Counted from the stretch's first letter, positions 27,043 through 36,112 are shown. The stretch: DNA of 64,000 nt from JACCYJ01 sp038198775 (GCA_038198775.1 JBBPZV010000038.1:124001-188000), one strand, 5' to 3'. A program made the numbers and translations. Notes: generated from the letters alone by a model not told the origin.

Positions 27043-29108
27043 TCGGGCACCGTCGACGCTCGCTGGGACTGGCCGAGCTCCACGGTCGGCCAGTCCACCG
27101 GCTCGGCGTCGCACTCCGCGGCGACGATGATGTCAACGTCGCTCGTACCGGGCGGCCCGACCGTCAAGGTGGTGACTTCCGAACGGGTGCCTGGCCACAC
27201 CTCCAGGCCCAACCGACGAAAATGGGTGTGCATCGCCGTCAGTCGGCGCTGGGAGACACCGGCGGCGTCCAAGACGATTGCAGCCCCGACGGTACTCGCC
27301 ATGCGAGCCGCGACCAAGAGCGCCGCGTCGTCGTCGGCGTTGTTGCCGCGCCACCGGACGCGTATGGCTTCGGGCACCACATCCCAGGCATCCGGTCCCA
27401 CCACGGTCAGCAACTTGCTGCCAAGGTCACCGGGTAGTCCGCGAAGCGGCTCGTCGTCGCCTCCAACAACAACGACGTCGGGTGCCAGCGATTCCACTTG
27501 CGCCACCGCATCGGCGACCACGTCACGGCTGAACTTCGTCAGCACCGTCACCTTGACGCCCTCTCGAGCTCCGGCATCAACCAGTGCCTCCATGGCCGTC
27601 AACGCCTCTGCCATTACGGCCAACTCGTCAGTGAGCCCGCTTCCCACCTCCAACCGCTGCGACCCAAAACGGCGCAGGATCGAAAGCAGTAGCTCAACTG
27701 GTCTCTCAGTTCCCACGACGGCGAGCGCCAGCGCGAATCGGCGTGGGGTCACGTCGTCCTGGCTGCCGAGCACCAGGGCCCGATAGCCTTCCGGTGGGGC
27801 TCCCAGAGCTCGCCGTTCCGCCTCGGCGATGTCACGGGCTACTCGCCGATCGGGATAGACCCGGCGCAACAAGGGTCCGGTCATCATGGTGGTCACTATC
27901 GCCACGACCACCAACATGGTGAAGAGCGCTTGGCCAATAAGATGCGCCCCAAGTCCGACGTTCAGGATGACGATGGCGGTCAGTCCGCGAGTATTCATCA
28001 GAATGCCGAGAGCCCGCGCCTGCCATGAAGGTATACCACTAAACCGTGCAGCAATGAATGCGCCAGCATATTTTCCACCTACGGCGACAACGAGAATGAG
28101 CACGAGCTGACCGACCTGGCCAGTAGTGAGCATTCGAACGTTGACCTGGAGCCCGGAGTAGAGGAAGAACACCGGCAGCAGCAACAAGACACTGATCCGC
28201 TCCAGGCGCACGAGTATCTCGTGGCGCAGCTGCCCCGCACCCTGGCGCGGCATGATGGCACCCCACAAGAAGGCACCGAAGATGAAATGCACGCCAAAGT
28301 ACTCTGTGGCAGCCGACGACAGCATCAGGCCGATCAGCACGACACCGAGCATGCCGGGCGTGAGCCGACCCGCACGATCGTACGCGTGCGCCAACCGGGC
28401 GAGCTGCGGTCGGACGAAGACGAGAACAACTACTGCGAAGGGAAAGGCTAGCGCCACCTGCCACGGACTCCCGGCTGCACCGCCACTGATCGCAAACACA
28501 ACGGCCAGCAGGGTCCAGGCCAGCACGTCGTCAACAGCAGCACAGGCCAGCGCCAAGGCGCCCGTCTCCGTGCGATGCATGTTGCGGTCGGTCAATATGC
28601 GAGCCAGCACAGGAAAGGCGGTGACCGACATCGCGGCACCAAGAAAGAGGGCGAACGGCCAAAACCTCCCCGCCGGATTGATGTCGTGCTCGTCGGCCAA
28701 CAGTGCGGCAAGGCCGATCCCCAGCGCGAAGGGCAGAAGAATGGAGCTGATCGACACCGAGACGGCGGCGCGGCCCTTGCCATAGGCCATCCCCACATCG
28801 AGTTCGAGCCCCACGATGAACATGAACAGGACGAGACCGAGGTTTGCCAGAATGAGCAAGAACGGCTGCTGGTCGAGCGGAAAGAGGAAGTCGATGAACG
28901 GTTGGGGCAGCAGGCTCGGTCCCAGGAGCACACCGGCACAAATCTCTCCGACGACCGCCGGTTGACCTAGCCGGATGAACAGCGCTCCCGCAGCGCGGGC
29001 CGAGAGGATGACGACTCCCAGGGCGACCAGGATGGTGACCATGTGCGGCATGGTCGCCGCCGTGGCATCCACCGCCGCGGCTACTGTCTGGTCGAGTTGC
29101 GCCAGCAT
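27027..29108 (-). CDS. CPA2-family cation/H+ antiporter with C-terminal Usp-like region (island gene 4)
   Basis: This 693-residue protein has about 12-13 transmembrane segments in residues ~15-410, with QPAVVGEICAGVLLGPSLL and a polar GALALACAAVDDVLAW segment carrying the paired acidic residues (DD) typical of KefB/NapA-like CPA2 exchangers. MNTRGLTAIVILNVGL follows. The C-terminal ~270 residues look like one or two universal-stress-protein-like alpha/beta domains rather than a TrkA-N domain, suggesting nucleotide-controlled K+ or Na+ efflux. It is divergent from the adjacent Ser/Thr kinase gene. Family-level assignment is firm; ion and ligand are not. Confidence 0.85.
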   Translation of the reverse strand: MLAQLDQTVAAAVDATAATMPHMVTILVALGVVILSARAAGALFIRLGQPAVVGEICAGVLLGPSLLPQPFIDFLFPLDQQPFLLILANLGLVLFMFIVGLELDVGMAYGKGRAAVSVSISSILLPFALGIGLAALLADEHDINPAGRFWPFALFLGAAMSVTAFPVLARILTDRNMHRTETGALALACAAVDDVLAWTLLAVVFAISGGAAGSPWQVALAFPFAVVVLVFVRPQLARLAHAYDRAGRLTPGMLGVVLIGLMLSSAATEYFGVHFIFGAFLWGAIMPRQGAGQLRHEILVRLERISVLLLLPVFFLYSGLQVNVRMLTTGQVGQLVLILVVAVGGKYAGAFIAARFSGIPSWQARALGILMNTRGLTAIVILNVGLGAHLIGQALFTMLVVVAIVTTMMTGPLLRRVYPDRRVARDIAEAERRALGAPPEGYRALVLGSQDDVTPRRFALALAVVGTERPVELLLSILRRFGSQRLEVGSGLTDELAVMAEALTAMEALVDAGAREGVKVTVLTKFSRDVVADAVAQVESLAPDVVVVGGDDEPLRGLPGDLGSKLLTVVGPDAWDVVPEAIRVRWRGNNADDDAALLVAARMASTVGAAIVLDAAGVSQRRLTAMHTHFRRLGLEVWPGTRSEVTTLTVGPPGTSDVDIIVAAECDAEPVDWPTVELGQSQRASTVPDHTPR

Positions 29109-29126
29109 GTCTCGACCGCCCTTGGA

Positions 29127-29156
29127 TTGACGCGCCTATCGCCGCCGCGGTAGGAC
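29127..29156 (+). promoter_or_regulatory. Candidate sigma-70-type promoter for the kinase operon
   Basis: TTGACG (29127-29132) and TAGGAC (29151-29156) are separated by 18 bases in the 163-base gap between the divergent antiporter and kinase genes. Downstream, an AAGGAG-preceded ATG at 29207 opens a 53-codon frame that overlaps the kinase start, possibly a leader ORF. Confidence 0.3.
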
Positions 29157-29271
29157 CACTTTGACGCATCGTGACAGCCTCCCCGGCGCCGTCGCAAGGA
29201 GAAGCCATGACCGCGCGGGCGCTTCCGGCAGTCTGCTCGAAGCGTGCCTGCCGGTCGGTGAGGAGTGGAAC

Positions 29272-30063
29272 ATGGACAGCATCGCCGACTACCAACTCAT
29301 CCGACTGCTGGGCAGCGGCAACTACGGCGACTTCTATCTGGCGAGTACACCCGCTCGCCTTCCTGTAGAGGACGACCTCGTCGTCGTCAAGGTCGCAACC
29401 GGGCTGGCGTCGGATGTCGCGTTCCGCCGCGCCACCCGTGAGTGGAGGCACTTTGCCATGGCCCGGTCACCGAAACTGGTGACCATCTTCGACGTCGGGC
29501 GGCAAGGCGATCGCTTCTACTACGCCATGGAGTATCTCCGCCTGGGATCGTTGAGCAAGCCGGCCCGCCCGCTGTCACGCGAGGAAACACTTCGGGCCGT
29601 GGCCGACGCTGCCGACGCCGCCCATACCCTGCATGAGAACGGAATCGCCCACCGTGACATCAAGCCTGCCACCGTGTTGCTGCACGACTTCGGTGCCAAG
29701 CTCTCCGACCTGGGGCTCTCCCAGTTGCTGTCCCCCGGTCTCGTGATGACCGGACTCGGCGACGTCGGGGTCGAGTTCACCGATCCGTCGATCCTGGTGG
29801 GTGGTGAAGCGTCTCGGGCGACCGACATCTGGTCGCTGGGGGCGGTCTTGCACCAGGCTCTGACCGGCTCCAGCCTGTATGGCGAGTTGCCGAGCCGTGA
29901 GCCGCTGCTCGTGGTTCGTACAATTCTGGCTTCTTCGCCTCGACCGCATGGCTCCCTTGACACCGAGGCTGCCGCCATCGTTCGCGACTGCATCGCGGAC
30001 GATCCCGCGGCCCGGCCGGCCACCGCGCAGGAAGTAGCTACGAGGATCCGCGAGCTCGCGTGA
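29272..30063 (+). CDS. Cytosolic Ser/Thr protein kinase-like protein lacking the catalytic-loop Asn (island gene 5)
   Basis: This 263-residue protein is a bare kinase domain with no transmembrane helix. The glycine loop LGSGNYGDFYLA is at residues ~10-21, the ATP-binding Lys is in VVVKVA, the catalytic loop HRDIKPAT is at 127-134, the metal-binding DLG starts at D146, and DIWSLGAVLHQALTG follows. At position 134 the usual Asn of HRDxKPxN is Thr, and the APE region is replaced by TDPSIL. Activity may therefore be reduced or lost, or it may act as a scaffold. The ATG at 29272 follows GAGGAG at good spacing, so the longer frame from 29161 is rejected. Confidence 0.82.
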   Translation: MDSIADYQLIRLLGSGNYGDFYLASTPARLPVEDDLVVVKVATGLASDVAFRRATREWRHFAMARSPKLVTIFDVGRQGDRFYYAMEYLRLGSLSKPARPLSREETLRAVADAADAAHTLHENGIAHRDIKPATVLLHDFGAKLSDLGLSQLLSPGLVMTGLGDVGVEFTDPSILVGGEASRATDIWSLGAVLHQALTGSSLYGELPSREPLLVVRTILASSPRPHGSLDTEAAAIVRDCIADDPAARPATAQEVATRIRELA

Positions 30064-30136
30064 GCCCGGTCAGCAGGTGGCGCCGCATAATGGTCATTGA
30101 CTCTTCCACGGCCGGGTCCGGTCCAGAGGTGACGAG

Positions 30137-31294
30137 ATGCCGCTGCACACTGAGCTGCACACGCTGGTGGGGCGCTACGGGGCCGAGGTGCTCGCCGATG
30201 CCGACGGCCTGCGTGCCACGCTGGACGACTTCCTCGACGAAGATGCGGCGTCACCGGGAGAGATCAACCTCCTGGTTGACGCCGTGCGCCTCGGGGCTTA
30301 CGAGCGTCTCATCTCGATGCTGGACAACGGGGCGGAGCCGAGGCCGGCCGTGCGGGCGGCCGGCGAGGCGTTGGCGCACGATCGCGGGGGGGCCGACTTG
30401 CGCAGCGCCCAATGGGCCTGTGCAGTGCTCGGCTTTGCGGCTGGTCGGATCCCGCCTGAGGTCGTGCTCGAGAACCACGGCGCGAATACGCCACCCGGGC
30501 AGCCCCCCGATGGCTCGGAGCCTACCGTCCCCGATTCCACACCGGCACGTGTGTCGGAGGAGACGGTCGTGCGCCAACGCAGTGGAGGTGACCAGCCCAC
30601 GTGGAGGTCCGGATGGCAAAGCGGTCGGCAGGAGTCGAACGGCGCCCCGCGACGCGGGCCCAGACCCCGGTCTCGTGCCCGCTACTGGGTGCCCCTAGTC
30701 GCATTGGCCGTCGCAGCGGCTCTCGTTGCCGTGCTGGCCCTCACCGATCGCGGGCCACCGGGCGCCGTCACTTCCGGCGGTGCCACCAGCGGGACTCAGA
30801 GCGGCACACCTGGCGATCCCACCAGCGGCTCATCGCCGGGACAGACCGACGTCGCATTCGTGCCGGCCCCATTCCAATCGGCAAAGCTGTACGGCTTTGC
30901 CCGCCACCTCTTCGGCACAAACGACTGCTTCGTTCCCAAACCCGGAGAATTTCCCGTCTCCGACAGCGTTCCTGACAGCGAGGTGGTCAAGTGCATAGCC
31001 AGACGCGGCCCGTTCAGCGGAACATTCTTTTGTCATGACAACTCCCGTGAGTTCCTCGAGGACCGCAACAACTACCTCGGCTACGCCCTCCCTGGGACCA
31101 AACAGCCGGTGACCGGTCCGCCCGCCGGTCGGGCTACGAGCGTCGACGGACGGCAGGTGGCCTACCAGCACAAAGGAGGCGGGGACGCCCGTGTCTACTG
31201 GGATTCGCCGAAGCAGCTGTGCGCAGCGGAACTGCAGGCAAACAACCGTGACGTGGCCGCCGCCGTCCACTACTGGCGCCAGGGGAGGCAGTAG
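30137..31294 (+). CDS. Island paralogue 1: N-terminal helical domain, one TM helix, one extracytoplasmic module
   Basis: Residues 1-~106 form a helical domain nearly identical to that of the 33035 gene (shared YGAEVLADADGLRA, LDDFLDE, SPGEINL, WACAVLGF). A disordered linker ends in QPTWRSGWQSG, then comes a single membrane helix (residues ~184-206) preceded by Arg residues, so the N-terminus is predicted cytosolic. The ~160-residue exterior part has a Cys pair, an RVYWDS motif at ~352-357 and ends in AAVHYWRQG. No enzyme motif is visible. The ATG follows GAGGTGAC. Located 73 bases after the kinase, probably in the same transcript. Confidence 0.75.
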   Translation: MPLHTELHTLVGRYGAEVLADADGLRATLDDFLDEDAASPGEINLLVDAVRLGAYERLISMLDNGAEPRPAVRAAGEALAHDRGGADLRSAQWACAVLGFAAGRIPPEVVLENHGANTPPGQPPDGSEPTVPDSTPARVSEETVVRQRSGGDQPTWRSGWQSGRQESNGAPRRGPRPRSRARYWVPLVALAVAAALVAVLALTDRGPPGAVTSGGATSGTQSGTPGDPTSGSSPGQTDVAFVPAPFQSAKLYGFARHLFGTNDCFVPKPGEFPVSDSVPDSEVVKCIARRGPFSGTFFCHDNSREFLEDRNNYLGYALPGTKQPVTGPPAGRATSVDGRQVAYQHKGGGDARVYWDSPKQLCAAELQANNRDVAAAVHYWRQGRQ

Positions 31295-31427
31295 CGGACA
31301 GCGATCTGTGCAGTGGCTTCAGTAACCACGCCTCGGGCCCAATCAACAGACATCCCATCCCGGTCGTGCCATGCTCTGTAACAGGTCCCACCGCAGCTGA
31401 GCATGAGTACGGCGCCGAGGAGTACGC

Positions 31428-32996
31428 GTGCGGTCGATCCGGGTAGAGGTCAGCGGACGCGCACTCGTCTTCAACGGCGACCGCGTCGTCAAGATCGGCC
31501 GAGCGCCTGACGCCGACATCGTGCTGACCGGCCCGAGCACCTCTCGGGCACACGCCGAACTGCGACCCGACGGGCAGGGATGGCACCTCGTCGACCTCGG
31601 CAGTCAACACGGGACACACATCTCCGGCCGAGCGGTCAAAGACACACTGGTTCCGAACGATGTCACGGTGTTGTTCGGTCGCGAAACGGACGGCTCACTG
31701 GTTAGGTTGCTTCCAACCCGGCGAGAAGCCCCCCTCGGCCCTCCATTGGAAGCCACTCGAGCCGGGACACCCCGACCGGCCCACACAGTCGCTGCCAACG
31801 CAGCACAGGGTGCGGGCTCCGGACTGGTGGTTCGCGTCGCCGGTCGCGACCACTCCTTCGGGCCGGGGCACACGGTCAGCATCGGACGCGACCCTGGCTC
31901 GGACGTGGTTTGCGAAGATCCCACCGTCTCCCGCCACCATGGCCGACTCGAGCCGCAGCCCTACGGATGGCTCTACATCGACAGCTCGAGCACCGGCACG
32001 TACACCGGTGCCAGGCGGCGTTCGACGATACGGATCGACAAGGCCCAGAGACTGCGCCTGGGCCACCCAGCCGCCGGAGTGGAACTCACAATCACGCCGG
32101 TGTATCCGGCGGCGGTTGCCCAACGGCAACTCCGACGCCGAAGTCGCCGCAAGCGGGGGCTCGCCTTGGTTGCGGGGCTCGCGACGGTAGCGGTGACGAT
32201 CGCCACCGCCGTCTTTGTGCTGCGCCTCTTCGAAGGCCCACAGCGCGTGCAGACAGGTCGGGTGACGTCCACTTCTCCACCGCCGACCGGTCTGACCTCC
32301 GATGAGCTGGACCGGGCGAAGGCGGCCACAGTGTTACTCTCCGCGACAACCGTCAATAGCCAGGGAATGGCGGTGAGCTACTCCGGATCAGGCTCCATCA
32401 TCGACCCGAATGGCATGATCTTGACCAATGCCCACGTCGCGGCGCCGCACGCACCCGGACTGGCCAGCCGCTACCCACCCAGCGGGTTGCAGAACCCGCC
32501 GTACCTCGCGGTGTCCCTCACCCGGGCGTCCGATGACAGACCAGCTGACGCGGAGTACCGGGCCCGACTGGTGCGCGCCAACGGGTACATAGATGCCGCG
32601 ATCGTCCAGATCTACGCCAACGCCGACGGATCGCCGCTGTCGGCTGAGCTCGATCTTCCCACCGTGCCAATCGGGGATTCCGACGAACTGCGGACCGGCG
32701 ACGACATCACGATCTTGGGGTTCCCGGGAATCTCGGACTCTCGCGCGGTGTCAGTCACCCGCGGCGTGGTGTCGACATTCATCAAGGACTCATCCCTTCC
32801 GGGGCCGCGCGGAGAGATCGACACCGACGCGCGCATCGCTCCAGGGAACTCGGGCGGGCTGGCCATCAACGACAACGGCCAGATCATCGGCATCCCCTCC
32901 GCGTATCGGCAAGAGGCCGGGTCTCCGATCGTGTCCGGGAGGGTACGGCCGATCAATCAGGTCAAACCGCTCATCGCCCGGGCAGCCGGTGAGTAG
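31428..32996 (+). CDS. Double-FHA, membrane-anchored trypsin-like serine protease (island gene 7)
   Basis: This 522-residue protein has two cytosolic FHA domains: the first with KIGRAPDAD, STSRAHAEL and GSQHGT (residues ~20-65), the second with SIGRDPGSD, TVSRHHGRL and SSTGTYTG (~148-195). A single transmembrane helix (~244-268) follows. Outside the membrane lies a chymotrypsin-fold domain with TNAHVAA (H336), YIDAAIVQI (D389) and PGNSGGLA (S475), a complete HtrA-like catalytic triad. No PDZ domain is present. Phosphothreonine binding inside could control proteolysis outside. The GTG start follows GAGGAG. This architecture joins the kinase output of the island to the cell surface. Confidence 0.85.
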   Translation: MRSIRVEVSGRALVFNGDRVVKIGRAPDADIVLTGPSTSRAHAELRPDGQGWHLVDLGSQHGTHISGRAVKDTLVPNDVTVLFGRETDGSLVRLLPTRREAPLGPPLEATRAGTPRPAHTVAANAAQGAGSGLVVRVAGRDHSFGPGHTVSIGRDPGSDVVCEDPTVSRHHGRLEPQPYGWLYIDSSSTGTYTGARRRSTIRIDKAQRLRLGHPAAGVELTITPVYPAAVAQRQLRRRSRRKRGLALVAGLATVAVTIATAVFVLRLFEGPQRVQTGRVTSTSPPPTGLTSDELDRAKAATVLLSATTVNSQGMAVSYSGSGSIIDPNGMILTNAHVAAPHAPGLASRYPPSGLQNPPYLAVSLTRASDDRPADAEYRARLVRANGYIDAAIVQIYANADGSPLSAELDLPTVPIGDSDELRTGDDITILGFPGISDSRAVSVTRGVVSTFIKDSSLPGPRGEIDTDARIAPGNSGGLAINDNGQIIGIPSAYRQEAGSPIVSGRVRPINQVKPLIARAAGE

Positions 32997-33034
32997 AGTC
33001 CGCGCCATCGCAGCCCGCATGCCGAGGTGACCGG

Positions 33035-34576
33035 ATGGCCCTGCACACCGACCTGCAAACGCTGGTACGTCGCTATGGAGCCGAGGTGCTGGCCGACGCC
33101 GACGGCCTGCGTGCGTCGCTGGATGACTTCCTCGACGAAGGCGTCGCATCCCCCGGTGAGATCAACCTGGTCGTGGACGCGGTGCGGCTCGGAGCCTACG
33201 AGCGGCTGATCTCGATGCTCGAACATGGCGCGGAGGCAAGACCTGCCCTGCAGACGGCCGGGGAGTCGTTGGCCCGCGAACGTGGTGGCGCCGACGTGCG
33301 CAGCGCGGTGTGGGCGTGTGCCGTGCTCGGATTCGCAGTCGGGCGGGTGCCCGCCGACCTCGTCGTGGGACCGCCCGGCCCGGACCTGCCAGGATCGCCG
33401 GACCCCGAGCCGCCAGGAGACCAGACAGTTCGCCGACAGACTGGTGCGCCGCCGGAAGGAACCGGCGGCCTGCAGCCGACATGGGGTTCGGGATGGCAGA
33501 GCGGCGAGCCTCCAGACGGTTCCGCACCGCTGACATCAAAGGGTTCGGCCTGGCTGCCGGTAGGGATTGTCGCCGCCGTGGTTGTGGTGGTGGCGGTGGC
33601 TGTCACGGGGTTCGTGCTGGCCCGAGGCAACGGTTCCCCGACGGCCACCGTCTCGACCTCGGCCGTCACGACTCCCACGGTCTCCGCCGATCCGGAAACC
33701 GGCGGGAGTGGTGCCACGACACCTCCCCCCACGAAGACACCTCCTCCCGACACCACGGTTTCGGTTCCCGTCGTCCGGGCGGACTACGCAGCCCTCGGCA
33801 GCAACGTGACCCGAGGAGCCAACACCTGCCAGCGCCGATCACCGGGAACCGGGGAGGCGGACCGTGTCACGTGCGCCTTCCACCAGCTCGAAGCCGAGTT
33901 CGTCACCTACGACTCGGTGGGCGCGCTTGCACGTCAGCGCCGCCAGGTGCGCGCCTCGCTGAGCGAGCCCGACCAACGCCGAAACGCCGACGGGTACTAC
34001 TTTCTCGCAAGCGGCGGCGGTACCACGACGCTCTACTGGGACTCCACGACCGACCAGATGAGCGCCTACCTGGAAGCCGACGAAACGATCCTCGCCCCTC
34101 AGGCAGCGAGGACCTGGTTCGATCAGCGAGGGGACACACCGGTCAGTCGTCCCAGGACACACCCCCGAGAACCCTTCCGGTCCGACGACCTCTACGAGTT
34201 CGCCACCTCGACGCGATATGTCACCGATGTGGCCAGTGACTGCCGGCGCTACAAGCCCGAGGTCTCCGGCCAAGTCGAGTTGGTCAAATGCTCTGGGAAG
34301 AGAGGCTACAACCTCTACTTTGCTCGGGTAAGGAACCTTGAAAAACTCAAAGACCGCCAAGACGTCTGGCGGAACGGAGCTCAGACCACGACCACCTGGG
34401 ACTGGAGCACCGACTCCAACTATCCTCGCTCGGGGGCCCTGTTCAAGACGTTTGCCGACCAGACGGGAAAGGCAGTCATTTACTGGGACGAAACCGAGCT
34501 GGCCTGCTACGGCCTCGTCTTCGCCCCCGACAAGCGTCTTGCGGCCGCCTACAAGTACTGGCGCGACGGGATCTGA
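33035..34576 (+). CDS. Island paralogue 2: N-terminal helical domain, one TM helix, two extracytoplasmic modules
   Basis: This 513-residue protein has an N-terminal ~105 residues that are the close paralogue of the 30137 product. The linker contains QPTWGSGWQSG, the same juxtamembrane motif, and a membrane helix follows at ~173-195. The exterior carries a Thr/Pro-rich stalk and two modules: the first with a Cys pair and TLYWDS (~332), the second with another Cys pair and VIYWDE (~482), ending AAAYKYWRDG. The single-module paralogue therefore resembles the second half of this protein. The ATG follows GAGGTGAC, 38 bases after the protease gene. Confidence 0.75.
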   Translation: MALHTDLQTLVRRYGAEVLADADGLRASLDDFLDEGVASPGEINLVVDAVRLGAYERLISMLEHGAEARPALQTAGESLARERGGADVRSAVWACAVLGFAVGRVPADLVVGPPGPDLPGSPDPEPPGDQTVRRQTGAPPEGTGGLQPTWGSGWQSGEPPDGSAPLTSKGSAWLPVGIVAAVVVVVAVAVTGFVLARGNGSPTATVSTSAVTTPTVSADPETGGSGATTPPPTKTPPPDTTVSVPVVRADYAALGSNVTRGANTCQRRSPGTGEADRVTCAFHQLEAEFVTYDSVGALARQRRQVRASLSEPDQRRNADGYYFLASGGGTTTLYWDSTTDQMSAYLEADETILAPQAARTWFDQRGDTPVSRPRTHPREPFRSDDLYEFATSTRYVTDVASDCRRYKPEVSGQVELVKCSGKRGYNLYFARVRNLEKLKDRQDVWRNGAQTTTTWDWSTDSNYPRSGALFKTFADQTGKAVIYWDETELACYGLVFAPDKRLAAAYKYWRDGI

Positions 34577-34592
34577 GCTGAGCGCAGGCAGC

Positions 34593-35411
34593 TCACTCGG
34601 CCAGGGTCTGGTTCAGCAGCAAGGCAAATGTGGTGTCGTCGCCACCGGTTTCGGCGGGTTCGATCAGCCACTCGGGCAGCTTGGCTGCCATCCACGCGGC
34701 GCCGTGGATCCGCAGATGGGTTACGAGCTCCGCGCCGACCTGCCGCCACCAGCCGGTCCCGTCGACCTGCGGTGCGCCGAAACCATCCGTGGCGGCGAAC
34801 GCCAGGGCCACCTCGCTCGCCCGTACGTCGAGCGCGGTCGCGCGCACGTACTGCTGGGCATCGAGCTGGCACAGCGAAGTGGTGTGGATGCCGTCCAGTT
34901 GCGGGTCCTCCGGCAGCGGTCGGCTCGCCTCACCGGCGGCAAATGCCACGACGGCATCCCCGTCCCCTAGTTGAACGACCCCCAGGCAGCTCGACGTCGC
35001 GACCAACGCGATCACCGTGGAACCGTACGGCCGCAGCACCGCCTCCTCCCCCGAGCCCGTTAGGGCGACACGGTCATCAGCAGAGAAGGGATGCAGGCGC
35101 ACATGTTCGCGCACCCGTTGTTGCCACCCGCTGACCAAGGATGGTGCCAGCTGCTCGTCCAGCAGCGACCGCAGATGGGAGGCATCACTGGCTGCCCGAG
35201 CAGCCTCCATTGCCAAGTCGACGGTGAGGTCGGCCGCGAAGCGGGATCCGATCTCGGAGCGGAAGTGTGCCCGATGGCCGTGGCCGTCCGCGACGGCGAC
35301 CGCCGCGATCTCGCCTTCTACACACGTCGCGCACGCGTCCTGGTTGATACCGCTGGGACCGTGCAGGGAACCCCGGCAGGTCGCGGCCAACGCCAGCCAC
35401 GACGGTTTCAT
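34593..35411 (-). CDS. PP2C-family protein phosphatase of a TerY-P-type triad
   Basis: This 272-residue metal-dependent Ser/Thr phosphatase has the PP2C motifs NQDA, VADGHGH (metal-binding Asp), YGSTVIAL, QLGDGDAVV and the final GGDDTTFALL. It is translated from an ATG that overlaps the stop of the vWA gene (ATGA), so the two are coupled. A TTG six codons upstream is less likely. It would reverse phosphorylation by the divergently encoded kinase. No membrane segments. PP2C + vWA + kinase with zinc ribbon is the gene set described for TerY-P triads. Confidence 0.88.
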   Translation of the reverse strand: MKPSWLALAATCRGSLHGPSGINQDACATCVEGEIAAVAVADGHGHRAHFRSEIGSRFAADLTVDLAMEAARAASDASHLRSLLDEQLAPSLVSGWQQRVREHVRLHPFSADDRVALTGSGEEAVLRPYGSTVIALVATSSCLGVVQLGDGDAVVAFAAGEASRPLPEDPQLDGIHTTSLCQLDAQQYVRATALDVRASEVALAFAATDGFGAPQVDGTGWWRQVGAELVTHLRIHGAAWMAAKLPEWLIEPAETGGDDTTFALLLNQTLAE

Positions 35412-36112
35412 GGCTGGGTAGTGCTCCAAATGGGGTCCCCCGTCGGGGCGTCGGGCGCTGTGTAGCTGATACCCGAATTGCCGATGACCGGCATTGAGGC
35501 GCCCCTGCTCGCCGCCTTCGATGCCCAGACGATGAACTCCACGAGCTGCTGCGGATTGTCGGCGCGCAGCAATGGCACGTCCTCGCGGCCGATGAACCGA
35601 CGCAGCGAATTCATGTCGGCGTCCTTGCCGACCCCGAGGGCCAGGCGGACCGCTGCCCTCCCCCAGGGCTCGGCCATCAGTTCCCGCAGCCCGGTCGAGT
35701 AGTGCGGGCCAGCGGTGTGCGTCGGGCGCCCGTCGGACACCAATATGATCGCTGGAGGGTAGCCTCGCGCCTGCTCCGCGAGCTCACGCATGCAGCGAGC
35801 TAACTCGCGCAAAGCCAGACCAAGCTCGGTGAAGCCCTGGGGCACCGCATCCACGCCACGCCAGCGGAACTTCTCGATCTCGATGGGCTGTTCGACGATC
35901 CAGCGAGTTTCGGTCGCGAAGGCGAGGATCCGGATCAACATCTGGGCGTGTGGGTTGGCCCGCGCATCGTCGCGCAAATGAGGTACGACCTCGCGGATCG
36001 CGTTGTTGAGCGCCTGGATGCGGCCGGCTCGCTGCATGGACCCGGACACGTCGAGGACGAAGAAGAAGTGCAGTGGCTTACGCCCCACCGCACCGCCCAA
36101 GCGGTCGCTCAT
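35408..36112 (-). CDS. TerY-like vWA-domain protein
   Basis: This 234-residue protein is almost entirely one von Willebrand A domain. The MIDAS metal-site motif DVSGS is at residues 21-25, with the conserved Thr in GFTELG and Asp in VSDGRPTHT completing the site. The start at 36112 is preceded by GAGGTGAC; the longer open frame upstream (to 36505) lies over the kinase gene and is rejected. TerY-like vWA proteins bind metal-dependently to partners and are thought to scaffold kinase-phosphatase complexes. It shares an operon with the PP2C gene and is divergent from the zinc-ribbon kinase, separated by 150 bases that probably hold both promoters. Confidence 0.87.
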   Translation of the reverse strand: MSDRLGGAVGRKPLHFFFVLDVSGSMQRAGRIQALNNAIREVVPHLRDDARANPHAQMLIRILAFATETRWIVEQPIEIEKFRWRGVDAVPQGFTELGLALRELARCMRELAEQARGYPPAIILVSDGRPTHTAGPHYSTGLRELMAEPWGRAAVRLALGVGKDADMNSLRRFIGREDVPLLRADNPQQLVEFIVWASKAASRGASMPVIGNSGISYTAPDAPTGDPIWSTTQP

